A stretch of 11,812 bases of DNA. Origin: Betaproteobacteria bacterium. GTDB lineage: Bacteria > Pseudomonadota > Gammaproteobacteria > Burkholderiales > SG8-39. Both the position numbers and the translations under genes were made by a program. This document shows, piece after piece, positions 1 to 6,659 of this stretch (position 1 is the first letter of the stretch; each line of letters begins with the position of its first letter). The notes beneath the pieces were generated by a model. That model was not told where the DNA came from. It saw only the letters and a list, made by a program, of their open reading frames with translations, and did no database searches. Where the stretch lies: positions 1 to 11,812 of the forward strand of contig SHXF01000127.1 of assembly GCA_009693435.1 (NCBI GenBank). The letters are read 5' to 3'.

Positions 1-30
1 ACCGTGGAATGACCTGCGGTTCGGCCTGGG

Positions 31-56
31 GCCTGTGCCGCAATGCCGGCACAGGC
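31..56 (-). terminator. Stem-loop downstream of the VOC-CMD-Bug operon
   Basis: A perfect 10-bp inverted repeat (GCCTGTGCCG at 31-40 and CGGCACAGGC at 47-56) encloses a 6-nt loop. It lies 14 nt beyond the stop codon of the minus-strand Bug gene. No T-run follows on the minus strand, so it is not a textbook intrinsic terminator. A 3'-end stabilising hairpin or a Rho-assisted terminator fits equally well. Confidence 0.5.
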
Positions 57-70
57 GTGACGCGGAAGCG

Positions 71-1042
71 TCAGTCGAGGCTCAGGCCGATTGCCCTGAT
101 CATCCGTTCCCACTGCGGTACTTCACTCTTCATTTCCGCCGCCAGCGCTTCTGGCGTGTTGGTTTCGGGTTCGACTGCCTGCGACAGCAGCCAGGCACGC
201 ATTTCAGGCAACTGCACTTCGCTGTTTATTTCACGGTTCAGGCGCGCCACGACGTCCCTGGGCGTGTTCTGCGGCGCCACGATGCCCAACCAGGAATCGA
301 CGCCCAGACCTGCTCCATAACCGAGCTCGTCGAACGTGGGCGCATCCGGCATGAGCGACAGGCGCTTCGTGCCCACCACCGCAAGCAGTTTGATCCGGCC
401 GTCTTTCAGGTGCCCGAGCGCCGAAGGCAGGCTGGCCCAGATCGAATCGATGTGGCCCGCCAGCAGCGCGTTCAACGCCGGGTTTGCGCCCTGGAAAGGC
501 ACGGGCAGCACATCGACCTGCGTGGACCGTTTGAAGGATTCCATGAGAATGGAATTCGGCGAGCCTATTCCCGGCGAGCCGTAGGTGAGTTTGCCGGGGT
601 TCGCTTGGGCGTGCCGCACATAGTCCTGCAGCGAGTTGAGCGCGCTGTCGCGGCGCACCACCAGTCCCTGCGGCACGCGCCCGAGGATGGCCACCGGCGT
701 ATAGGCCGCAGGATCGTAGGGAAGTTTCTTGTACAGGAACGGATTCATCGCGTAGGGCGTGGAAAAAGTCGCATACAGCGTGTGGCCATCGGGCGCGGTC
801 CCGTGCACGAACACAGTGGCAATGATGGTGTTTCCGCCCGGTTTGTTGTCGATGACGATGGATTGACCAAGCCGTTTCGCGAGTCCCACCGACAAGCGCC
901 GCACCACTGTATCGGCGGTCCCGCCCGGCGTGAAGCCCACCACGATCCTGATGGGCCTGCTTGGAAACTCCTGCGCTTCGCCCGCTATGGGCAAGAGCAG
1001 TGCGACAACGCAGATCAGCAATCCGCCAACGCGAGACAACAT
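71..1042 (-). CDS. Bug/TctC-family periplasmic solute-binding protein (Bug 1)
   Basis: A 323-residue protein of the usual Bug-family length. An N-terminal signal peptide (residues 1 to about 23, hydrophobic core LLICVVALLLPIAG, probable cleavage after GEA) indicates periplasmic export. Family hallmarks follow: the first ligand loop FTPGGTAD (37-44), PGGNT (68-72), PDG (84-86), YGSPGIGS (154-161), and PVPFQG (180-185) in place of the common HIPYKG. Members of this family capture carboxylates or related small molecules for TctAB-type carriers or for signalling; the ligand here is unknown. I chose ATG 1042 because GGAGG sits 9 nt upstream and the signal peptide begins there; the open frame extends further upstream but overlaps the preceding gene. 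It is the last gene of a minus-strand operon, 44 nt after the CMD-family gene. No TctA or TctB partner is adjacent. Family assignment is firm, substrate unassigned. Confidence 0.93.
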   Translation of the reverse strand: MLSRVGGLLICVVALLLPIAGEAQEFPSRPIRIVVGFTPGGTADTVVRRLSVGLAKRLGQSIVIDNKPGGNTIIATVFVHGTAPDGHTLYATFSTPYAMNPFLYKKLPYDPAAYTPVAILGRVPQGLVVRRDSALNSLQDYVRHAQANPGKLTYGSPGIGSPNSILMESFKRSTQVDVLPVPFQGANPALNALLAGHIDSIWASLPSALGHLKDGRIKLLAVVGTKRLSLMPDAPTFDELGYGAGLGVDSWLGIVAPQNTPRDVVARLNREINSEVQLPEMRAWLLSQAVEPETNTPEALAAEMKSEVPQWERMIRAIGLSLD

Positions 1043-1086
1043 GGATGCTTTCCTCCTTGTGAACAAACGGGCAGCGCGCCGCCGGC

Positions 1087-1647
1087 TCAGCCTTCCCGCC
1101 TGGCAGGCAGCGGATAGCGCTCCAGATGTACCCGATACTCCTCCTCGACATCGATTTCCAGACCGCCGGTGATGCGCACGATGGCGTTGTAGAGCGAGAT
1201 CACCACGATCAGGTCGGTCAGGCATTCGCGGTCCAGCGCCGCGGCAAGCGTGTCGAACAGCGTATCGGACAGGCGGCACTGCGTGGTCAGTTCGCGCGCG
1301 GCGGCCAGGACCGCCTTCTCCAGCGGCGCCAGCCCGCTCCCGTCGCCCCTGGCTTCTGCCGCCACGGCGCGAATGTCGCTGTCGGCAAGTCCTGCCGCCA
1401 GGCCGATCTTGATATGGTGCGAGTATTCATAGGGCGAATTCGCCGCGTAAGCAACCGCCAGCACCGCCAGTTCGCGCAACCGCGGCGCGAGCCGGCTGTC
1501 CTCCCGGAGGTGCTGCCTGATCGGGCGGAAGGCGCGGGCAGCGCCGGGGCTGTTAGCCATTACCTGGTGCAGGTTGATGCCGCTCGCGACCAGGTCGCGG
1601 TGCTCGGGCGCGAGATCGGCCGCCTGCAGAATGGGGAGGCGCGCCAA
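1087..1647 (-). CDS. Carboxymuconolactone decarboxylase (CMD/AhpD-like) family protein
   Basis: A 186-residue all-helical cytoplasmic protein. The core matches the CMD fold: RLRELAVLAVAYAANSPYEYSHH (split here as RLRELAVLAVAY then SPYEYSHH at 71-78) followed by IGLAAGL and a helix with LEKAVLAAAREL. E74, H77 and H78 correspond to the conserved Glu/His-His of the family. The CxxC pair of AhpD peroxidase partners is absent, so a decarboxylase or hydrolase-like role is more likely than antioxidant activity. The start is unusual. An in-frame TAA, which is also the VOC gene's stop codon, lies just upstream, and the only sensible starts are TTG 1647 (chosen because family members begin with a similar ARLP sequence) or CTG 1656. 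Neither has a clear Shine-Dalgarno, so translation is probably coupled to the VOC gene ending 21 nt upstream. The substrate is unknown. Confidence 0.85.
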   Translation of the reverse strand: MARLPILQAADLAPEHRDLVASGINLHQVMANSPGAARAFRPIRQHLREDSRLAPRLRELAVLAVAYAANSPYEYSHHIKIGLAAGLADSDIRAVAAEARGDGSGLAPLEKAVLAAARELTTQCRLSDTLFDTLAAALDRECLTDLIVVISLYNAIVRITGGLEIDVEEEYRVHLERYPLPARREG

Positions 1648-1668
1648 GGGGGGATACAGCGCGCGCCG

Positions 1669-2202
1669 TTACGACGTCACCGGCACCTGCGTTCCCCGGG
1701 CCCGCTCGGGCCAGTTCTCGGCGGTCCTGCGCTCCTGCCAGCGCTGCAGGATCGCCTCCGGCTCGGGATGGCTGCGGTGATGGTTGAACTGTTCCTCGCT
1801 CATGGTCCGTATGGTCATCTCCAGGCGATGGCCGGTAGGATCGAAGAAATAGATCGAGTTGCAGAAATGATGGTCGGTCACGCCGACCACGTCGATGCCG
1901 TGTGCCTGCAGGCGCGCCTTGTTGGCGAGCAGGGTATCGCGGTCCTCGACCTCGAAGGCAATGTGCTGGCAGCGATCCACTTTGGCCAGGTCTCCGCCCA
2001 GCGGCACTTCGAAAAAGGCAATGTAGGAGCCGTCTTTCAGCTGGAAGAAAATATGTATGTGCGGCGCGTAGATCTTGATCGAGGGAACGTAATCGTTGCT
2101 CAGCGCATGCGCGAAGGGCAGGCCGAGAATGTCCTGGTAGAAGTGAACGGTTTCGGCAGCGTCGGCGCAGCGGTATGCGGCATGGTGCAGCTTGGCGAAC
2201 AT
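1669..2202 (-). CDS. VOC (glyoxalase/extradiol-dioxygenase fold) family protein
   Basis: A 177-residue cytoplasmic protein with two beta-alpha-beta-beta-beta modules and a C-terminal tail of about 45 residues rich in charged residues and Trp. The four positions that bind metal in glyoxalase I and similar enzymes are filled: His6 or His7 on strand 1 (KLHHAAY), E65 (FFEVP), H80 (QHIAFEV) and E128 (GHRLEMT). This suggests an active metalloenzyme acting on a keto, lactone, epoxide or aromatic substrate, but the VOC fold does not fix the reaction. ATG 2202 is supported by AGGAGG five nt upstream; the frame extends upstream only as non-coding sequence. It is first in the minus-strand operon, followed 21 nt later by the CMD-family gene, and is divergent from the Bug 2 gene. 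A single-domain glyoxalase-like isomerase is the leading alternative to a dioxygenase. Confidence 0.9.
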   Translation of the reverse strand: MFAKLHHAAYRCADAAETVHFYQDILGLPFAHALSNDYVPSIKIYAPHIHIFFQLKDGSYIAFFEVPLGGDLAKVDRCQHIAFEVEDRDTLLANKARLQAHGIDVVGVTDHHFCNSIYFFDPTGHRLEMTIRTMSEEQFNHHRSHPEPEAILQRWQERRTAENWPERARGTQVPVTS

Positions 2203-2225
2203 GTAGGCCTCCTGCTTGAGCGGTT

Positions 2226-2239
2226 GGAATTCCGAATTC
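2226..2239. promoter_or_regulatory. Palindrome GAATTC-C-GAATTC, candidate operator
   Basis: Two GAATTC half-sites flank a single C at 2227-2239, preceded by G, giving a perfect 6+1+6 inverted repeat. It sits immediately downstream of the candidate minus-strand -10 element and would cover the predicted transcription start of the VOC operon, a typical repressor position. No regulator gene is present, so the binding protein is unknown. Confidence 0.3.
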
Positions 2240-2268
2240 ACTATGGCACGAATGCAGGCACGCGGCAA
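2240..2268 (-). promoter_or_regulatory. Candidate sigma70 promoter of the VOC-CMD-Bug 1 operon
   Basis: On the minus strand, TTGCCG (2268-2263, four of six matches to TTGACA) is separated by exactly 17 nt from CATAGT (2245-2240, four of six matches to TATAAT). Transcription would begin near 2233, giving a leader of about 30 nt that includes the AGGAGG ribosome site of the VOC gene. The spacing is ideal but the hexamers are weak. The remainder of the 231-nt divergent gap holds no convincing plus-strand promoter for the Bug 2 gene. Confidence 0.35.
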
Positions 2269-2433
2269 TTTCTTCATATTGTCCTGCAGCCTTGTTCCCC
2301 CGCAAGGCCGGCGAGCGGTCGAGTGCCTGCGCAGGTGCGGAGCGTTCGCGCAATAATGCAACCGGTCCCGGAATTGCACAAAATACGAAGAAGATCCGCG
2401 CACGGCACGGTACGTAAAGAGGAACGATTCACC

Positions 2434-3423
2434 ATGAAAAAGCGTCTGGCCACAGCACTCGCGATGGCGATCTGCGTCTCGGCGCTTGCGCTGCCGGGCG
2501 CCACGCGTTCGCACGCGCAAGCTTTCCCGTCGAAGCCGGTGCGCATCATCGTGCCGGTTACCGCAGGCGGTCTGTCGGACCTGCTCTGTCGCGCCTACGC
2601 GCAGGAGTTGGCGAAGCTGTGGGGTCAGCAGGTCATCGTCGAGAACCGTCCGGGAGCGAACACCATCATCGCCGCCGAGGCCACGGCAAAATCGGCGCCC
2701 GACGGCCATACGCTGATGTTATCCACGCCGCCTGCGGTATCCATCAACCAGTTCCTGTTCAGGAAACTGCCCTACGATCCCGAGCGCGACCTGGTGCCGG
2801 TGTACAACATCGCCTATGCGCCGCCGCTGTTCATCGTCGGCGCCGGCGTACCGGCCAACACCCTGCAGGAGTTCGTTGCGTTGGCGAAAGCCCGGCCCGG
2901 GGATCTCGCCTACGGCAGCTTTGGCGTAGGCAGTGTGGCGCAAATCGACATCGAGCTTCTCAGCGCGCGCGCCGGCATGCGCCTCAACCACATCCCCTAC
3001 AAAGGCATTGCCGATGTGCTGCCGGCGCTGGCGGGCGGGCTCATCCAGTTTGGCTACGCCGGTATCCCGCCGGTCTTGCCGCTGCTGCGCCAGGGCCGTA
3101 TCCGGGCGCTCGCCGTGGGCGCGCCGCGCCGCGTTGCGCTGCTGCCGGACGTGCCGACGCTGGACGAAGCCGGTTTCCCGGGGTTGGACCTGCGCGGCTG
3201 GTTCGGCATCGTCGCGCCAGCCGGCACGCCGCGCGTGGTCATCGACAAGATTGCGGCGGACATGGCGCAAATCTCGGCACGACCGGAGTTCCGCGACAAG
3301 GCCATTACCGGCGTCGGACTGGAGCCGATGTTCCAGGCGCCCGACCAGTTCGCCGAATTTCTCAAAGCCGAGCGGGTCAGAAACGCGGAAATCATCCGCA
3401 CGCTGAAATTGTCACTGGACTGA
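2434..3423 (+). CDS. Bug/TctC-family periplasmic solute-binding protein (Bug 2)
   Basis: A 329-residue binding protein. Residues 1-30 form a signal peptide (MKKR start, hydrophobic ATALAMAICVSALALPG, probable cleavage near SHA/QA). The mature part starts FPSKPVRIIVPV. The first ligand loop reads PVTAGGLSD (41-49) rather than the common PFPPGGxxD. The second loop is RPGANT (72-77), followed by SAPDG, then YGSFGVGS (160-167) and HIPYKG (186-191). ATG 2434 is preceded by AGAGGA at about 10 nt. The gene stands alone on the plus strand: divergent from the VOC operon, and convergent with the reductase gene, whose stop is 45 nt away. It resembles Bug 3 much more than the other three copies, which points to a duplication. 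The ligand is unknown; the altered first loop may mean a different ligand from classical Bug proteins. Confidence 0.93.
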   Translation: MKKRLATALAMAICVSALALPGATRSHAQAFPSKPVRIIVPVTAGGLSDLLCRAYAQELAKLWGQQVIVENRPGANTIIAAEATAKSAPDGHTLMLSTPPAVSINQFLFRKLPYDPERDLVPVYNIAYAPPLFIVGAGVPANTLQEFVALAKARPGDLAYGSFGVGSVAQIDIELLSARAGMRLNHIPYKGIADVLPALAGGLIQFGYAGIPPVLPLLRQGRIRALAVGAPRRVALLPDVPTLDEAGFPGLDLRGWFGIVAPAGTPRVVIDKIAADMAQISARPEFRDKAITGVGLEPMFQAPDQFAEFLKAERVRNAEIIRTLKLSLD

Positions 3424-3468
3424 AACGGGCGTCAAAGCCACACTGCGCCGCCCTGCGCCGCGAAACAA

Positions 3469-4458
3469 TTACCGTTCGTGCACTGCTTCAACTGCCCCTG
3501 GGCGCGCCGTAGCGGCGCGCTGGCGAAGCAGCGCGACCAGCGTGTCGAAGACCGGCGTTGCCACGCCGGCCGCGCGTGCGAAATCGGCGGCAGCAACGAA
3601 AATCGCGTCGATCTCCATCGGGCGCCCGCGTTCCAGATCCTGCAGCAGCGATGGCTTGTGGGCGGGCATCTGGCGGGGCAGCATCTGTTCCGGTTTCGTT
3701 TCGATCGCCGCGCCATACGCGGCCGCGATGGTGCGGCCTTCGGCGAGGATGGCGAGGCACAGCGAGCGCATCTCTTCGTTGGCAGCGATATCGGCCATGG
3801 TGCTTCCGGTAATGCAGCAGAGACCGGCGACCGACATGTTCATCAGGAGTTTCACCCAAACCTCGGTGCGGATCGCCGCAGTCACCGGCGCTTCCATGCC
3901 TGCCGCAATCATTGCCGCGCTCAGCGCCTGGATGCGCGGGCTGGCCCGGCCATCCGGTTCGCCCAAGACCCACCGGTTGCCGCCATGGTGGCGTATCACC
4001 CCGGGGGAAACAACCTCGTTGCTGGAATAGATGGTGCAGCCGATGCTTCTTGCGATGCCGATTTTTTCGTGCAGCGTGCCCTGGGGATCGAGATTGGCAC
4101 GGCTGCCGTGGCCGTGACGGGCGAGTTCCAGGTGGTACCACCAGGGGATGCCATTCACCGCGAACACCACCGGCGTCTCGGCGCCCAGGAGCGGCAGCAA
4201 CTGCGGCACGAGCGCAGGCAGGGCGTGGGCCTTCACCGTGACGATGACGCAGTCCTGCGGACCGAGCGCAGCCGGATCATCACTGCAGGCGACCCTGGCC
4301 TCGATGGTTTTCCCCTCCGCAAAGAGCCGCACACCGTTGGCGCGAATCGCCGCCAGATTCTCCCCGCGTGCCAGCACGCTGACCGAAACTCCGCCATGCG
4401 CCAGTCTTGCGGCGAGGTGGCCCCCGACTGCGCCTGGACCTGCCACGCAGATACGCAT
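3469..4458 (-). CDS. Ketopantoate reductase (ApbA/PanE) family NADP-dependent oxidoreductase
   Basis: A 329-residue cytoplasmic protein, slightly longer than E. coli PanE. It has an N-terminal Rossmann fold with GPGAVGG (7-13), K76 in VTVKAH, and N102 in the VNGIPWW stretch. The helical C-terminal domain carries catalytic-type K203 (EVWVKLLMN) and E282 (GRPMEID), matching the E. coli K176/E256 pair, so the active site looks intact. The family reduces 2-ketopantoate, but many paralogues in catabolic clusters act on other 2-keto acids. With no pantothenate genes nearby and Bug genes on both sides, a catabolic keto-acid reductase is plausible, and I withhold the panE symbol. ATG 4458 places the glycine motif at the usual N-terminal position; the ribosome site is weak (AAAGGG about 12 nt upstream). 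The C-terminal end carries about ten extra low-conservation residues. Confidence 0.88.
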   Translation of the reverse strand: MRICVAGPGAVGGHLAARLAHGGVSVSVLARGENLAAIRANGVRLFAEGKTIEARVACSDDPAALGPQDCVIVTVKAHALPALVPQLLPLLGAETPVVFAVNGIPWWYHLELARHGHGSRANLDPQGTLHEKIGIARSIGCTIYSSNEVVSPGVIRHHGGNRWVLGEPDGRASPRIQALSAAMIAAGMEAPVTAAIRTEVWVKLLMNMSVAGLCCITGSTMADIAANEEMRSLCLAILAEGRTIAAAYGAAIETKPEQMLPRQMPAHKPSLLQDLERGRPMEIDAIFVAAADFARAAGVATPVFDTLVALLRQRAATARPGAVEAVHER

Positions 4459-4492
4459 GCTGAACTCACGCCCTTTCGGAAATCCGAATTAG

Positions 4493-4510
4493 AATCGACG
4501 TGCGATTATA
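4493..4510 (-). promoter_or_regulatory. Consensus -10 element overlapping an inverted repeat upstream of the reductase gene
   Basis: In the 133-nt gap between the divergent reductase and Bug 3 genes, the minus strand reads a perfect TATAAT (4510-4505), 46 nt before the reductase ATG. No good -35 lies at 17 nt. The inverted repeat AATCG-N5-CGATT (4493-4507) overlaps this -10 and the expected start site, as expected for an operator. A second imperfect palindrome TCGGA-AA-TCCGA lies at 4476-4487, within the leader. The regulator is unknown. Confidence 0.35.
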
Positions 4511-4591
4511 TCCAGCGGTATTGCGTTCGCTGCCGATCATCGCCATCTCGGCGCAAAGGGGCGTCGTCATTGCCAGGGGAGGAGTCAACGG

Positions 4592-5575
4592 ATGAAGCAT
4601 TTATCGACCAGATGCGCGGCAGTCACCATGGTTTTGCTCACGAGCATCGTGAGCTGTGCCAGCGCGGCCGCGCAGCAGTTCCCCTCGAAGCCGGTGCGCA
4701 TCATCGTGCCGGTGTCCGCGGGCGGATTGAAAGACATCCTGGTCCGCGGCATCGGCCAGGAGTTGTCGAAGCTGTGGGGCCAGCCGGTAATCGTCGAAAA
4801 CCGCCTGGGTGCCGCGCACATCATCGCCACCGAACACGTGGTGAAGTCGGCCCCTGACGGGTACACCATACTCGCCACGGACAAACCGTGGACCGCGAAC
4901 CCGTTCCTCTACGGCAAGCTGCCGTATGACGGGGTGAACGGACTGGTTGCGGCGGTAAATCTGGCGCAGGTCACCGAAGTCCTGCTTGCGAGTTCCCAGG
5001 CGCCCTTCGCCAACCTGAAAGAAATGATTGCCTACGCCCGGGCCAACCCGGGTCAGCTGAATTACGGCAGCTTCGGCAGGGGCAGCATCACCCATGTAGA
5101 TGCCGAGGCGTTCTCCATCGAGGCCGGCGTCAAACTCACCCACATCCCGTACAAAGGCATTGCCGACGTGCTGCCGGCGCTGCTCGGCGGTCAGATCCAG
5201 CTCGCGTTTGCGGGCGTGCCGCCGGCGCTGTCGCTGCTCCGCCAGGGGCGCCTCAGGGCGCTCGCTTACGGCGGGCCGCAGCGCTCCCTGGTGTTGCCCG
5301 AGGTACCGACATTCACCGAAGCCGGGCTGCCGGGATTCGAATCCTGGACATGGAGCGGTTTGCTGGTGCCGGCGGCGACGCCGCGGCCGGTGATAGAGAA
5401 AATCGCCGCTGATGTCGGACGGGTGCTGGCCATGCCCGACATCCGCAGCCGGTACTTCGACAGCGTCGGCATGGAGATGTTGTTCCTCCCTCCGGACAAG
5501 TTCGAGGAACGGCTGAAAACCGACCGGGCGCAGTTCGCCGAGTTCGTGAAAACCATCGGCCTGCGGCCGGAATAA
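4592..5575 (+). CDS. Bug/TctC-family periplasmic solute-binding protein (Bug 3), possible lipoprotein
   Basis: A 327-residue binding protein, first gene of the plus-strand run. The N-terminus has a hydrophobic stretch (VTMVLLTSIVSCASAAAQ, about residues 11-28). It contains IVSC at 19-22, which fits a lipobox, although signal peptidase I cleavage after ASA or AAA is also possible. The family core shows FPSKPVRIIVPV, first loop PVSAGGLKD (40-48), second loop RLGAAH (71-76) instead of the usual RPGGNT, SAPDG, YGSFGRGS (158-165) and HIPYKG (184-189). The start is well supported by AGGGGAGGAG ending 7 nt before ATG. The next gene, the enolase-superfamily enzyme, begins 7 nt after the stop, so the two are almost certainly co-transcribed and the ligand may be that enzyme's substrate or a relative. 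The loop substitutions suggest altered specificity. No membrane partner is adjacent. Confidence 0.93.
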   Translation: MKHLSTRCAAVTMVLLTSIVSCASAAAQQFPSKPVRIIVPVSAGGLKDILVRGIGQELSKLWGQPVIVENRLGAAHIIATEHVVKSAPDGYTILATDKPWTANPFLYGKLPYDGVNGLVAAVNLAQVTEVLLASSQAPFANLKEMIAYARANPGQLNYGSFGRGSITHVDAEAFSIEAGVKLTHIPYKGIADVLPALLGGQIQLAFAGVPPALSLLRQGRLRALAYGGPQRSLVLPEVPTFTEAGLPGFESWTWSGLLVPAATPRPVIEKIAADVGRVLAMPDIRSRYFDSVGMEMLFLPPDKFEERLKTDRAQFAEFVKTIGLRPE

Positions 5576-5582
5576 GAACGCC

Positions 5583-6656
5583 ATGAAAATAACCGCACTG
5601 CGTACCGAAGTCGTCCACATTCCGTTCAATCCGATCATCGGCCACGCGCTGCGTTCCGCTGATTGTGTGCTCGCCTATCTCGAAACCGACGCGGGTCTGG
5701 TGGGCGAAGGCTTTGTCTGCACGCTCAACGCCCAGCGCATCCGTGTGATAGACGAGATGGTGAAGAGCCTGGAACCGCTGGTGCTCGGGCTGGACCCGCA
5801 ACTGGGCGGCAGCTTCAGCGCGCGCGCCTGGGCCGATGTCGGCTTCATCGGCCATGCCGGCGTCTCGCTGATGGGAATAGCAGCAGTCGATTGCGCGCTG
5901 TGGGACTTGCGCGGCAAGGCGGCCGGCATGAACGTGTCGCGACTGATAGGCGCCTGCGCGACTGCGGTGCCGGTCTACAACTCCGGCGGACTGTGGGGCA
6001 GCCGCTCGCTCGACGAACTGCAGCGGCAGGCGGCCGATCACGTCAAAGCGGGCTGGCGCGCGATGAAGGTGCGCATCGGCGCCAACATCGAGGATGCAGT
6101 GGCGCGGGTGCGCGTGGTACGCGAGGCGATCGGGCCGGACATCGCGCTGATGGCCGACCCGCACCAGGCCTATAGCGTGCCGCAGGCCATTCGCCTCGGG
6201 CGCATGCTGGAGCCGTACAACCTCGCCTGGTTCGAGGAACCGACTGCGCCCGAAGACCATGCGGGCGAAGCCGCGATCGCAGCCGCGCTGGACACGCCGA
6301 TTGCAAGCGGCGAGAGCGTTTATCCGCGCGGCATACACGACATGCTGCGCCAGCGCTCCGCCGACATCCTGATGCCCGACATGCAGCGCATGGGCGGGCC
6401 GACGCAATTCCTCAAGATCGCGCACCTCGCGGAAGCCTACGACACTTCGATCTCGCCGCACCATCTGCACCAGATGAGCATCGCGCTGGTGGCGTCCCTG
6501 AACAACGCAATCTATCTCGAGTACATGCCCTGGTTCGATCCGCTTTTCGGCGACAACATCGAACTCGACGCGGACGGCCGCGCCATTGTCCCGACCCGCC
6601 CGGGTTGGGGATTTCCTTTCGACCAGAAGGCGGTCAAGAAACTGAAGGTGAGTTGA
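5583..6656 (+). CDS. Enolase-superfamily enzyme, mandelate racemase/muconate lactonizing type
   Basis: A 357-residue protein, usual length for the family, with an N-terminal capping domain (to about residue 125) and a (beta/alpha)7-beta barrel. Metal ligands are D192 (MADPHQAYS), E218 (WFEEPT) and E244 (ASGES). The acid-base residues K162 (in MKVRIG), D266 (LMPDMQRMGG) and H294 (SPHHLHQ) match the Lys and the His-Asp dyad of the mandelate racemase subgroup. The second position of the KxK motif is Arg (R164). Such enzymes abstract the alpha-proton of a carboxylate, leading to racemisation, dehydration of sugar acids or cycloisomerisation; an acid-sugar dehydratase or racemase is my best guess. 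The gene sits 7 nt after the Bug 3 gene and 3 nt before the amidohydrolase, indicating one transcript. The ribosome site is weak, so translational coupling to Bug 3 is likely. Confidence 0.93.
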   Translation: MKITALRTEVVHIPFNPIIGHALRSADCVLAYLETDAGLVGEGFVCTLNAQRIRVIDEMVKSLEPLVLGLDPQLGGSFSARAWADVGFIGHAGVSLMGIAAVDCALWDLRGKAAGMNVSRLIGACATAVPVYNSGGLWGSRSLDELQRQAADHVKAGWRAMKVRIGANIEDAVARVRVVREAIGPDIALMADPHQAYSVPQAIRLGRMLEPYNLAWFEEPTAPEDHAGEAAIAAALDTPIASGESVYPRGIHDMLRQRSADILMPDMQRMGGPTQFLKIAHLAEAYDTSISPHHLHQMSIALVASLNNAIYLEYMPWFDPLFGDNIELDADGRAIVPTRPGWGFPFDQKAVKKLKVS

Positions 6657-6659
6657 ACC

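Noticed and set aside
1126..3423. A very long plus-strand open frame running into Bug 2
   Set aside because: Its first ~1.3 kb is antisense to the VOC and CMD genes and translates to Arg/His/Gln-rich sequence with no domain. The real gene begins at ATG 2434 with a ribosome site and signal peptide. Long stop-free antisense frames are common in GC-rich DNA.
3424..3468. Bidirectional terminator between the convergent Bug 2 and reductase genes
   Set aside because: Only a weak GGGCG...CGCCC pairing with a long loop and no T-tract is visible, which is not enough to call.
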